Shown: positions 1 through 11,200 of the stretch, piece by piece
Layout: the number at the start of each line of letters is the position of its first letter
Numbering within the stretch: position 1 is the stretch's first letter
Assembly: GCA_016490735.1 (NCBI GenBank)
Contig: JAEMWC010000975.1
Location: forward strand, 56,001 to 120,000
DNA: 64,000 bases
Origin: Pachyseris speciosa
Lineage: Eukaryota; Cnidaria; Anthozoa; Scleractinia; Pachyseridae
Reading direction: 5' to 3'
The notes under the pieces: generated by a model
The model's input: the letters and a program-made list of their open reading frames with translations, nothing else
The model's database searches: none
Told to the model about the DNA's origin: nothing
Made by a program: the position numbers and the translations under genes

Positions 1-1065
1 TGCTTGTTTTTCTCAGTGTTTGTATGGACTCTTGTGCTTGTGTTTCTCAGTGTTTGCATGGACGCTTGTGTGTGTGTTTCTCAGTGTTTGTATGGACTCT
101 TGTGCTAGTGTTTCTCAATGTTTGTATGGAGTCTTGTGCTTGTGTTTGTCAGTGTTTGTGTGGACTCTTGTGCTTGTGTTTCTCAGTGTTTGTATGGACT
201 CTTGTGCTTATTTTTCTCAGTGTTTGTATGGACTCTTGTGCTTGTGTTTCTCACTGTTTGCTTGGAGTCTTGTGCTTGTTTTTCGCAGTGTTTGTATGGA
301 CTCTTGTTCTTGTGTTTCTCAGTCTTTGTATGGACTCATGTGCTTGTGTTTCTCAGTGTTTGTATGGACTCTTGTGCTTGTGTTTCTTAGTTTTTGTGTG
401 AAGTCTTGTGCTTGGTGTTTCTTAGCGTTTGTATGGACTCTTGTTCTTGTATGTACTTGTGGTTGTGTTTCTCAGTGTTTGTAGAGACTCTTGTGCCTGT
501 ATTTCTCAGCCTTTTTATAGCCTCCTGTGCTTGTGTTTCTCAGTGTTTGTATGGACTCTTGCGCTTGTGTTTCTCAGTGTTTGTATAGACTCGTGACTGT
601 GTTTTTCAGTGTTTGTATGGAGTCTTGTGCTTGTGTTTCTCAGTGTTTGTATGGACTCATGTGCTTGTGTTTCTCAGTGTTTGTATGGACTCATGTGCTT
701 GTTTTTCTCAGTGTTTTTATGGAGTCTTGTGCTTGTGTTTCTCAGTGTTTGTATGGACTCATGTGACTGTGTTTCTCAGTGTTTGTATGGACTCTTGTGC
801 TTGTATTTCTCAGTGTTTGTATGGACTCATGTGATTGTGTTTCTCAGTGTTCATATGGACTCTTGTGCTTGTGTTTCTCACTGTTTGTATGGCCTCTTGT
901 GCTAGTGGTTCTCAGTGTTTGTATGGACTCTTGTGCTTGTGTTTCTCAGTGTTTGTGCTTGTGTTTCTCGTATGGACTCTTGTGCTTGTGTTTCTCAGCA
1001 TTTGAATGGATTTCTGTGTTCTTGTTTGGCAGTGTTTGTATGGGCTTGGTGTTGAAATGATCTTT
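1..1065. repeat. 34-bp minisatellite array
   Basis: About 1 kb of imperfect head-to-tail copies of a 34-bp unit around TGTATGGACTCTTGTGCTTG and GTTTCTCAG. The unit is not a multiple of three and has no stop on the + strand, so all three forward frames stay open and encode the same 34-residue periodic, Cys/Leu/Val-rich peptide in rotation. The open frames are a by-product of the repeat, not evidence of a gene. Copies become degenerate after about 950. Confidence 0.95.
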
Positions 1066-1552
1066 TGTGCGTATGGACTCCTGTGCCTGTGCTTGTGTGG
1101 CTGTAAGTGTGTGTTCTTTCATTTTTGTAGTGTGTTCATAGCTTGTTCTTGTACATTCTTTCGTTAGTTTGTTGGCCCTAGTCGCCTAGTGGTTGAAGAT
1201 AAGTCAAATGAAATTGTCAATTTTGAGAGAGCGAGCTGAAATAGGATCGAAAGATGACCACAATATCCGGCTAAATTCAACTTAAATTTTAGCACCTTCA
1301 TTCAGACCTACAGGAAATATTTCTGCCTATATTTTCTTTGTTGTGGGAAATTCTTATATATAATTTGAAGTTACATCTGACCTCTTCATTTCCTCCTCTT
1401 CTCTGACTGTGTGTTTAATATTCTTCGACACTTGTATTCTTGTTAGCTCATGATTTGTTTCGAGAAACGCATTGATCTTTCTGCAAAAAAATGAACAATA
1501 ATATAATAAACTACAATAACTCTGTTTTATAAGTAGGGTACTACCTATTGCC
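1066..1552. other. unassigned A+T-rich DNA
   Basis: No splice-flanked open frame, tandem repeat or inverted repeat was recognised here. Degenerate minisatellite remnants run on to about 1160. Confidence 0.5.
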
Positions 1553-1800
1553 ACTAATTGAGTGTCGAAAAAAACAAAGATATTACACTGACCAATCACA
1601 ACAGGCACAAACAGCGCAATGAACCAATCAGAATGCGACTGGCGACAAGCACGGGAAAACGCGTGAGTCACGATTGGTTTTGGTTTTGCTTCTCATTGGT
1701 CGACTGGGAGAAAGTGGCCCAAGTTTTGTCAACCAATCACGGGGCGAAGTAAAGCAGAACCAAAGCAAACATGAATTACTTTCGACACTCAGTTGGAAAC
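1553..1800. mobile_element. CCAAT-rich short inverted-repeat element, copy 1
   Basis: The ends are inverted copies of each other (TTGAGTGTCGAAAA at 1558 and TTTCGACACTCAG at 1781-1794). Between them lie at least five CCAAT/ATTGG motifs in both orientations. A second copy of the interior is at about 7345-7560. It behaves as a non-autonomous transposon; no protein is encoded. The CCAAT cluster could act as a promoter-like module, which is inference. Confidence 0.6.
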
Positions 1801-2271
1801 CAGAGACGCTTACCATTTACACGATCCACCCGGGTAGAAATTTTAGGTGTAAATATTTAGTGCTGCTGCTGTTCAAAACGCAAAATGTACAGATCTCAAA
1901 ATGTACTAGTATCAATTGGAAAGCTCAAAAAGAAAAGAAAAAGTGCATTGATTAAGCCTATAATTTCTGAAACGTTCCAAATGGAATGGTGTGTACCATT
2001 TTATTTTCCAACCCGAATTTCCTGGTTTTCCGTGTAAATGGCAAGGACCCCTGGCAGGCTATGACTATCTAATACGATTAATTCGATCCAAAGTTCGCGC
2101 GTTTCCAAGTGAAATAAAATGCATTAAAACATCATTTGGACTGTGCCGGAGTCTTGATATCTTTTCCGGCCACGCACTGCTGGTTTGGGAAAGTCGAAAC
2201 AGCGTTATAATCTTGTATATTTGGTATTTTTTTGTAGGTTCATGCTTTGCCAGTCAATACTAAGGAGAGTA

Positions 2272-2824
2272 CTTCTCAGGAATGTCAGACAACTCGCCCC
2301 GCAGACAATTAGCCCCAGACTACTCGCCCCCGATCTTTAGATAGCTACGATGTTGTCCCCAGTATGAAAACACCTATGTTACGTTGGAAAAATATATTTT
2401 TATGCTCAGAAAGTAATAATTTCTTGAAAGAAGAAAAAATTTCTGTTCTAAGTACATCAGTGCAAGACCAAGACTTAGGTAAGTAGTATGATCGATCGTA
2501 ACGATCGCGTAACACATGAACATGTTTCATAGTTTCAATCATTCTGCTGTGAAAGAAGGTTCAAAACAAACACAAGAAATATGGCGGCTAATTTTTTACG
2601 TCTACGATCAAAGTCATGTTCGTTTTCTGGACAGACTAACACAACAACTAAAACGTTTTCCAGTTTATCACAAGCAAACTAGAGTATAAAAGTAACAGAG
2701 TGTCATCCTTTATATCTTTTTATTGCAGGATAGTTGTCTATAGATCGGAGGGCGAGTTGTCTGGGACTAATTGGTGTAATTGTCTAGGGGCGAGTTGTCC
2801 AGATACCCTATTGACCCTTCTCAG
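2272..2824. mobile_element. Foldback/MITE with 8-bp target duplication (CTTCTCAG)
   Basis: Inverted arms of about 60 bp built around ACAACTCGCCCC and GACAATTAG flank 2280-2816. The 8-bp word CTTCTCAG is repeated directly outside each end (2272-2279 and 2817-2824). An 8-bp duplication fits hAT-type insertion. The left end lacks about 12 bp compared with the right end. No transposase is encoded. Confidence 0.7.
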
Positions 2825-3384
2825 TAGCCTTTATAATGGTCACACTTGAGAATTTCATCCGCAGACAAAAGTTTCAACTACCATTATTATTCGGCGGTGG
2901 TTCAATTCATTCAGTTCTTTTGTGCATCCTTACTGCGCATAATTTCTGCATCACTGGCACCAGTAAAAATACAAGCACATTGAAAAAAAGGAAGATTTTC
3001 CTTGAAAACAAACTCAATCGATTGAAAGTGTTCATTCATGGTAGGGTATCTTTTATAAACCGTCTAATCGCATTAATAATCTCTTTTTATTAGGGTTTGT
3101 TAATTTTTCAAAAAACAATTACATCAGGAATTTAAGTTACCGATAACTGCACAGAGTGCGTCATTACGCATGATGAGGGATAATTGTATTTGATTACGTT
3201 CTTTATTTTTGCCTTTGTTTTTAAAATTGCCATACTTTCCTTCTCTATTACGTTTTCAGTTTTCTTTTAGTTTCTTTTTTTTCAAATTTATGGCAAATAC
3301 GATTAAATGGTATAGGGAATTGGTGCTGTCGATTTTGAACAAGTTGGACAAGCGCGTTTAGTTGCAGACCGAATTGAAATCTAC
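2825..3384. other. unassigned DNA
   Basis: Nothing beyond short A/T-rich runs and chance open frames was recognised. Confidence 0.4.
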
Positions 3385-3632
3385 TAAGTCATGTCATGTG
3401 TCATGTGTCGTGTCATGTCTTGTCATGTGTCATGTGTCATGTCATGTCATGTCATGTCATGTGTCATGTCATGTCATGTGTCATGTCATGTGTCATGTCA
3501 TGCATGTGTCATGCCATGTCATGTCATGTGTCGTGTCATGTCTTGTCATGTGTCGTGTCATGTCATGTCATGTGTCATGTCATGTCATGTCATGTGTCAT
3601 GTCATGCATGTGCCATGCCATGTCATGGCTGC
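3385..3632. repeat. TCATG/TCATGTG short-period satellite
   Basis: About 250 bp of mixed 5-bp (TCATG) and 7-bp (TCATGTG) units. Every unit carries the palindrome CATG. The three forward frames are open (Met-Ser-Cys-His-Val repeats) only because the unit lacks stops. Confidence 0.95.
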
Positions 3633-3987
3633 TGAACGCCAATCAGAGGGAAAATTTTGCGAGGTATGATAAACTTAAAAAGTAAAATAACATTAGAAAA
3701 AGGGCTTATTGCGTGGAATATAAACGACTATAAGGTTTCACTAGGAAGAATATTTTCAATAAAACCAATCAACTCACCTCTTTGAAACGTGATGCCAAGG
3801 ATTCCTGCCTCTGCTGAGTGGTGATTATTCATCTTCACGTCCCATTCTGATACACGAAAGCTTGTTAATACACACTATAATAGTACACCGATTTTCCTAA
3901 TTTAGCGAGACCCTGCTTGGGGTTATCCCTTATCACTACATTATTTTGCCAGTTATCAATTTTAAAGGATAACGCAACCCGGAGTGT

Positions 3988-4115
3988 GGGTGTGGTTGGG
4001 TGGGTGGGTGGGTGGAAGGAGGGGGAAGTTGAGGTCAAAACACGACTTTTTCTACTCTATAAATTCCCTAGTCCTTTGCACAGGGAGAAGGCGAGGAGGA
4101 GGGGGGGGGGGGGGT
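3988..4115. repeat. G-rich tract with potential quadruplexes
   Basis: GTGGGTGGGTGGGTGG at about 3995 is followed by a run of G at about 4099-4115. Four or more G-runs lie close together on the + strand, which is compatible with a G-quadruplex; this is a sequence observation only. Confidence 0.6.
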
Positions 4116-4569
4116 GTGCGATGTATTCTCTCGACAATCCCCATTCAGAATGTTCGTACTCGATCCAGTTGCGCCAGAAACATGGACTATTTTGCAGTGT
4201 ATTGAAGTTGCAGCATCAAGTCTCCCCTGCGAGACAGATCCATGATTGCCACGAGCAAATTATCCAGAGCCCCGGTTAAACCAACAAACTGAAAATGAAA
4301 CTAACCTGAGGTTTACAAAGACTTGTCTCATCTCTGACTATCCATAGTGTTCACCATCAATGCTCTCCTCCGATTGAAGATATTGGTCACCTGATTGTGA
4401 AAGACAGAGATCCGCGGTTACATTGAATTCATCTCCCGTGTGAATGAGGCCGGCCATGGCACCTCTAGTTTCTGTGAAAGAGGGTGTAGTAAAGGTATTG
4501 CTACCGACCATTGCCCATCAACGCACAACGAAGCATATTCTTGAACTGCCATCCTACACAGTTCATCAA

Positions 4570-4659
4570 TTATTATTGTTATAGTTGTTATTCTTATTCT
4601 TATTCATATTCTTCGTCTTCTTCTTCTTCTTCTTTTATTATTATTATTATTATTATTAA
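4570..4659. repeat. TTC/TTA microsatellite
   Basis: Consecutive CTT/TTC triplets pass into TTA triplets. Confidence 0.9.
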
Positions 4660-4683
4660 GGCGCAATTATCTATTTAAAAGTT

Positions 4684-4985
4684 AGATTATGAGCTCGATA
4701 TTTCTATCGTATGATAGCTGATGAGGGCGCAGCCCGGATCAGCTATATTTCATGCATTGAAATAGAGAGCGAATAATCTAAATGTTTTATTATAACTCTA
4801 CTAGTCGTTCAAAACCAGACAAGTAAATTATCTTAATTCTCCTTGCAGACACAAAAACGCGAAGAAACAGCCGCCATTTTGTTGGCAACCGCTACTCACT
4901 ATCGATCACAGAATAGACAGCAAGTACCGTAGCCAATCAGAGAATGGCATTCGTGATAGAACGCTCTTAGATTTATACTAAATAA
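4684..4985 (-). mobile_element. Short interspersed element family M, copy 1
   Basis: About 300 bp that is the reverse complement of 8410-8725. Shared landmarks are AATCAGCTATCAT-type hairpin arms around GGGCGCAGCCC, the segment GCCGCCATTTTGTTG, and the paired words TACTCACTATC and CTATTCTGTGAT. A third, partial copy is at 41288-41473. One end forms a strong hairpin. No coding capacity was seen. Confidence 0.75.
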
Positions 4986-6516
4986 AAATTATCAATTCTG
5001 CTAAAAATCAGTTCTTCTAAAAATCCTCGTCGTCTTATATAATAAAACATATAGTTTAAATTGAGAGCTTGTCTTGAGCAAGCACAATTTCTTCTCGGTC
5101 TTACCTTGTCAACGAAGCACGTTCATCTTTGATGTCCACGTGTTTGGAACTGTATCAATCCCTGGCAAAGTCCAGTCAGCGTATGTTACGCGTAAAGTAA
5201 CATTCTCAACGGCAAACCAACAGTACCAGGGCAAACAACAGCTTAGTTGAAAAGTTTTTTTGCTCCAGGATAGTAAATAACGGCTTTCAGGTTTAAATTC
5301 GTTCTCCGTGTTCATTCTTCGTCAAAAGGGTGGTGGAAAAGACGAAGTTATTGAATATTCATGTTAAAAATAATCTGCAAATTCATGATTAATTTTTTAA
5401 CCAATAGGTTTCGTTAACAAAAACATGCATTTGAAATATCTGCACGTGCAACTGTATCTATTGAGATTATTCTCAAGAAAATTACAAAAAAGAAAATATA
5501 ACGAACGCCTCCGACGATAATCAGAAAATAACGATTTAAGGAGAAACGAACAAGAATCCGAAGATCTCGCTCGTGGAGGAGTTTAATCTGAGCCTGGATT
5601 CCAGCCATTTCTGATGATCTTGTCACAATGGCATTTTTTTTATCATCTGGTTAGCCTTTATATTCAGCGGTTAAAAGGCCCTATCAGGGGGATTCCTCAG
5701 AAACGCCCGATACTCAGGTTGTAGCGACTGGAACGATTCCGCAAGGAAAATAGTTCAGTGAGGTCATAAGGGCCGTAACAGGGAGCATGAAGCAGTGCGG
5801 GGCCTTAGTACGAAGTTTTCTTCAACTAAGCCAATAATATTGGCCTTCAATGTAGGTTCTCCCCCCCCCCCTCAACCCGCATAAAAAAGTGAGAAGGGCC
5901 TGGTAACAGGTGTCCGCATTACCCACACAGGTAGAATAAATAAAATTTTGGTCTCCATGGCAACAAGAGTAAGGATTTCTCGTTTCTCTGCGGATCAACA
6001 GAAGTGGCGGTGACACATGGAACTTAGTCCGCCAGAAGGCGCAAAACGTATTTCAAAGGAGCGCACACAAATGTGTAAATTTATAGACTACGCCCACTCC
6101 TTGCTACAATTGATCATTCTTGGAAAACAAAATTAAAGAGGCAAAAACATGAAAACGCTTTTCAAAATTATCCACTTCGCTTTTATTCAAAATATAGATC
6201 ACTAAAGTCAGTGACTTATTTACTTCTTTCTCCTTAGCTGGGAAGGAAAGAGATTGCACAAAGCCAACTAACAGGCCCGCCTCTGTGTCCCACACAAGTC
6301 ACGCCACTGCCAATAACAGGGTAGTATGAGCCCAGACGAGGGTTCACTCAGAGGTTCTTCCTTCTTCCGGGAAGGACAGAACTTGCATTATGAACTTCAA
6401 TAACAAATCTTCGCACAAAGAGACAAAATCAAGATACAAAAAAGGTTTGGAAAATTTTCTTCAAGAAAGTTGAGAATAAGGCTACCAAAATGCTAATGTG
6501 ATTAACAAATTGATTT
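4986..6516. other. unassigned intergenic DNA
   Basis: About 1.5 kb without a supported exon. It contains a poly-C run near 5860-5870. The open frames here are short and lack splice or family support. Confidence 0.4.
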
Positions 6517-6677
6517 CATGTTGCCGTGCGTCTGTTCAGTAATAGATCACAGATTACGTCAAAATGTGGTAAAAACAAAGAAGTGGCACACGAGCCGCAG
6601 GCGAGTGTGCCACTGATGTTTTTACCACATTTTGACGTCTTCTGCGATCTATTACTGAACAGACGCACGGCAACATG
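6517..6677. mobile_element. Near-perfect foldback element
   Basis: Two arms of about 60 bp starting CATGTTGCCGTGCGTCTG are inverted around a centre with GTGGCACACGAGCCGCAGG. The whole 161-bp stretch folds into one hairpin, with a further internal hairpin at the centre. Likely a non-autonomous DNA transposon core; weaker arm similarity extends a little outwards on both sides. Confidence 0.8.
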
Positions 6678-7344
6678 GAATTTATTTGTTTTATATAATA
6701 AAGAAAATGCAAGCGAAAAACTTGTTTATTTTCACATTTCTGGAAAAATAGTTGCAGTGATGACGTAATCTGTACACTGTCCTCTAATAGTTCATAGCTA
6801 AGAACCAATCACAACGCGCGAACTATCCCCCTTATTATATAAAAGGCTATAAAGAACCTTAAAAGGCTACAATATCCAAACCGGTTCACTTAGAAATACA
6901 AAGTTGGACACAATTATAACAAGTACAGTTTTCCGCGAGACTTGTATCTTGTAAATTATATAGAATTTCTTCTTATAACGACATCGCAGAAAGAAAAATA
7001 AACCTCTAACTCTCTTTAAATACACATTTGCTCTAAAAATAGGATTGCAATTTCATCGTGCTTTGCACCAAGCCGTGTCATTTACGGGAAAATATTGCCC
7101 CAAACGTAACACACAGTTGTATTGTGAACGCCATAAAATAACTTAAAATACATAAATATTTCTACCATCCCTCAAAAGGGTCTTGATTATCTAAAGCGTG
7201 CAACAAATTACTGTAAATACATTGAAATTGATGTTACTCCATCAGAAATATTTCGTCATGTTTCCTGTAAGGGAAAAATAATGAAAGAATAGTATTAAAC
7301 TTTACTAATGTGGCTTTTGTTGATCATGTACCGAAACTGAACGC

Positions 7345-7560
7345 ATTTTTCCTGAAACAGTGCAATGGGCCAATCAGAATTCAAAGAAATTACAAAACAC
7401 CGGTGCAAAGTGCGGGAAAATGCGCGCCTGCCAGCCGCGATTGGTTTTGGTTTTTCTTCGCATTGGTTGAGAAAGTGGCGCGAGCTTTCCTGACCAATCA
7501 CAGAACGAAGCAATGCTAAACCAAAGCAACGCAATTTACTTTCGACGCTCAATTGAAAAC
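7345..7560. mobile_element. CCAAT-rich element, copy 2
   Basis: Shares with 1553-1800 the order CCAATCAGAAT, GCGGGAAAA, GATTGGTTTTGGTTTT, CATTGGT, CCAATCAC and the end TACTTTCGAC. The left terminal repeat is not recognisable, so this copy is probably truncated. Confidence 0.6.
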
Positions 7561-7884
7561 CGCTGTAGTTTTATTTGGTGAAGGTCATTCGTGCTTTGAT
7601 AAACACAGACGAGACTCACTTTTCAGTCACGACGGAGCTAACATAAACTATGGAACTCAAAAGGAACATTTTCCAGTGAATAAATTCCAAGTATTCTGGA
7701 AACAATCTCGTCGAAGATTTTTTTTAGAAAAGGGCTGCATTGAAAAACCGCATTATTAGCAGTCCTAAGCACCAGAAATCCCCCAACTACCCACGTAACT
7801 GCTTCACCGCTTTCACTTGAATGATCACAGTAAAAACCACATTGTTTAGAATAATAAAAAGCACCACAGCAAAGCACTGCTCGA

Positions 7885-8057
7885 TACAGTCAGCTCCCTT
7901 TATTGCGGACACCCTCGTGACCGCGAGTTAGTGTCGTTAATAGCGAGAATCCATAATGGGAGAAAATTTATTTCAGTCAAACGTCTGTAATTTATTTGCC
8001 GGGGATTTCGCTGCTGTCCATAACAGCGAGGTGTCCGCAAGACGAGAGTTGACTGTA
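7885..8057. mobile_element. Tc1/mariner-like MITE (TA target) next to the transporter stop codon
   Basis: The terminal repeats CAGTCAGCTCCCTTTATTGC and its inverted partner ending GAGAGTTGACTG are flanked by TA on both sides (7885-7886, 8056-8057). It lies about 90 bp downstream of the transporter stop codon, so it is likely inside the 3' UTR. Confidence 0.75.
7967..7996 (-). promoter_or_regulatory. Candidate poly(A) signals for the transporter
   Basis: Two AATAAA hexamers on the minus strand (7991-7996 and 7967-7972), 150-180 nt past the stop codon at 8147. Both lie inside the TA-flanked MITE. A third occurs in its terminal repeat near 7900. Use of any of them is inference. Confidence 0.4.
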
Positions 8058-8146
8058 CTTAGATTTCACACTTTTAGGAGTTTCATCCACAGATGCAAAC
8101 GACAGAGCAGCATTTAAGAAGATGAAATAAAGGCGGAAAGAAGTTC

Positions 8147-8290
8147 TCATAGAAAACTTATCAACTGCTCTACTACCTGCATTGGGCGTCCCTTGGTTTC
8201 ATATGGAAGAAGCAGAGTGGCGACTAAAGCCATCAGACACAGTGCAATATAAACACCAATGGAAAAGTTAAACGAAACTCTGATCAACAC
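8147..8290 (-). CDS. SVOP: SVOP-like exon 16 (stop codon)
   Basis: Acceptor tttag; 47 codons and TGA at 8149-8147. Helix 12 is followed by [18 protein letters not shown]. PxETKGR is the standard C-terminal motif of this family. A GT follows ATGCAG inside the exon, but reading through reaches a stop after ten residues, so no further exon is needed. Confidence 0.9.
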   Translation of the reverse strand: MLIRVSFNFSIGVYIALCLMALVATLLLPYETKGRPMQVVEQLISFL

Positions 8291-11200
8291 CTAAATGGGC
8301 AAAGAGGACACAAAAGCTTTTCAGTAGCACATATGTGAGACAACACAGGATTACACTTGTTGACAGACACTTGACATGTAACTGTGTCTAAACAGTCAAC
8401 AATTCTATTTTGTTTTAGTATAAATCTACTAGCGTTCTATCATGAATGCCGTTCACTGATTGGCTACGCTACTCGCTATCTATTCTGTGATAGATAGTGA
8501 GTAGCTGTTGTCAACAAAATGGCGGCCGCTTCTTCATGTTTTTGCAGTCTCTGGGAGGAGGATTTAGATAATTACTTGTTTAGTTTTGAAAGACTAGTAG
8601 ATTTAAACTAAAACAATTAGATTATTCGCTCTCGATTTCTATGCATGATAGCTGATTCGGGCTGCGCCCTCATCAGCTATCACACGATAGAAATCTCGAG
8701 CTCGTAATCTAATTGTTAAATATACCTAAAGACTTTCACTCAACAAAACGAGCACTGCGATTGGTTGATTCTTGGTCACGTGCCCCTGATCAAATTCAAA
8801 TGTATCCCGACCGGGATGCAATTCCGCAGTTGTTGCCCGTGCGTCGGATACAACGGCACGTGATTAGTGCATGACTAAAAAGTGGCATGATCCTCAGCAC
8901 GTGCTCACGTCAGCTTGAATGATGAGGGCGGAACTGAGAACACTGTTTAAACCAACGATAATGCAAAAGTTAAGGAGCCTGAGACTAAAAGGAAACGTTT
9001 TTCTCCAGTATCAGTCGAAGAAATTCAGCATCAAATAGAGGGAAAAGATTTGGAAAATACAAGAAAGACATACCTATTTGACTTTTTCAGATACTCTTAA
9101 ACAATTTGTATTTTACTCGGGACCATACATTAAAGTGCACCTAACCCCAAAATATTTTTTTCGCTTAAATAAATCTTTACACCTGTTCGAAACACACTGC
9201 GCCTTTTTGCGCCTTTTTAAACCAAATCTTGTCTTTTTATAGGCTGTAAGAGTTACGAATCATCTGTCCCACGACCGAGCTAGTAAGGGGCATGGGTCTA
9301 TTCCTTACATGACATCACAAACTGCTTTGCATGCATGTTTACAAAGACTTAATGCGATGGAAATCGGTTTGTGACGTCATGTAAGGAATAGACCCATGCC
9401 CCTTACTAGCTCGGTCGTGGGACAGATGATGGCTAAATTTCGTAACTTTTGCAGCCTATAAAAAGTCAATATTTGGTTTTAAAAGGCTCAAAACGGCGCA
9501 ATACGTTTCGTACAGGTGCAAAGATTTATTTAAGCGAAAACAATTTTTTGGGGTTAGGTGCACTTTAAGTGTATACTAGTTTCAAAAGGGTATCAAACAC
9601 CTATCACCATAATCTAAAAGGTGTAGGTGCAAGGGGGGGGGGGGGGGGGGGGGGGAGATTAGCAGGCAGAGGACAATATTGCTGGTTTGCAAGGTCAAGA
9701 ACAATGGCCTTTCTCTCCGCTGGGAACTAAATTCTATTTTTATGTAAATTCTCCGAAAAAATTTCTATTGTTTTGACCTCCAACATGCCCCCCCTATCAC
9801 GTGGTTGCAAACCAAGAATTTTGAACCACTTGGCCATCACAAGCTTCAACAAAATGATTTTCACTTAAATTTGGGTATTTACCCCTGTACAGGTCTTGCA
9901 GTGTTAAGCCAAGGAACCAAGTGGATTAAAAGCGGGTACTTGATACAGCCAAGTGGATACACACAGTGGGAGTGGCAAGATTTTGATTCAAGACGTCAAA
10001 TGCCCCACACCTGCCAACGGTGCCTCCTTCCTCGGGCTTAATATTGACAGGTGTCTTATGATGAACCCTTGTAGAGGGGTATTGACCTGATATGAATGAT
10101 ATTTTTTCACAAACCTCAAATCCCCCAAAGTGAGGTGCATTGCTGTTAATTTCCGCTAAGATTCAATTTGGTATAAACTCTAGAGTAGTATGTTTACAAC
10201 TCCATGAAACTCAAGCCAAAATAATTAACAAAACACGAGCAATGAAAAAAGCAAATATTACAGCAACAACTGAACATGAAGAAAAGTGCAGTTAGAGACA
10301 ACTGTGGGAAAACATGTCATGCGTCTTGCCTTTGAGAGAAGAGCGGATTAAGCTGACAATGCGTCAATGAAAGGCTTCCTCATTCTCTTAATGTTAGTCC
10401 CCTTGTTGCTATGCCAACTCCTTTAATATATCATTTGTATAAAAAATCAATGTCAACTAGCCTCACTTCAACTCAAAGGCTAAGTAGCTAAGCACATAAG
10501 GCTAAGTTTTTCTTGTGTTTCCCGTGGTTGGTTAGTTAAGGCCCTCACCTGAGCTATATATGGCGTTAACGCGGCTCCTACACGAGCCATAGTGGAACAG
10601 CAACCAAGACCAATTGAACGTACTATTGTGGGATAAACCTGCAGTATGACCACATAACAAGACAGTAGTATGTCACGCGGCCTATATAAATGGTTGTCAC
10701 ACAACATGCCAGACATGGGCATTGTGTGACGGCCACTAAGAACAAGGGACAGTATTAATGACAGAAAAATTAGAGGTTTTCAACTGAGTGATGTAAAACA
10801 AAATGTAAATAAAAAGGTAAAAGAAGGGCTGAAATAAGAGGGAAAGGTTAAATAAAATCTTACAATCTGTTTGATCTCATCCCACTTATTACTGGGATCA
10901 CCGCATCCTTACACCGTTTTTATTCGCTTTTCACACAAAAAAAATTCTCTCAAAGCAAACACATAAAATGAAAACAAGACAATAAACCAGTTAGGACTAG
11001 AAGCAAATACACATTAACATTGTCAAGGAATGGCAAATATTATGAACAACTCGGATGCTTAACAAGAGAACCTAAAGAGACAAAGATCCATGCATAAATG
11101 AATCTGACTAAACTACATCGGCAAGTTTGAACATGCAAGTGCATGTAGAATGTAACTTACCTCTGGAGCATACACAAAAAAGCCTTGGAAAACACCTAAG

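Noticed and set aside
3362..3685. Three overlapping Met/Cys/His/Val repeat frames
   Set aside because: Product of the stop-free TCATG satellite.
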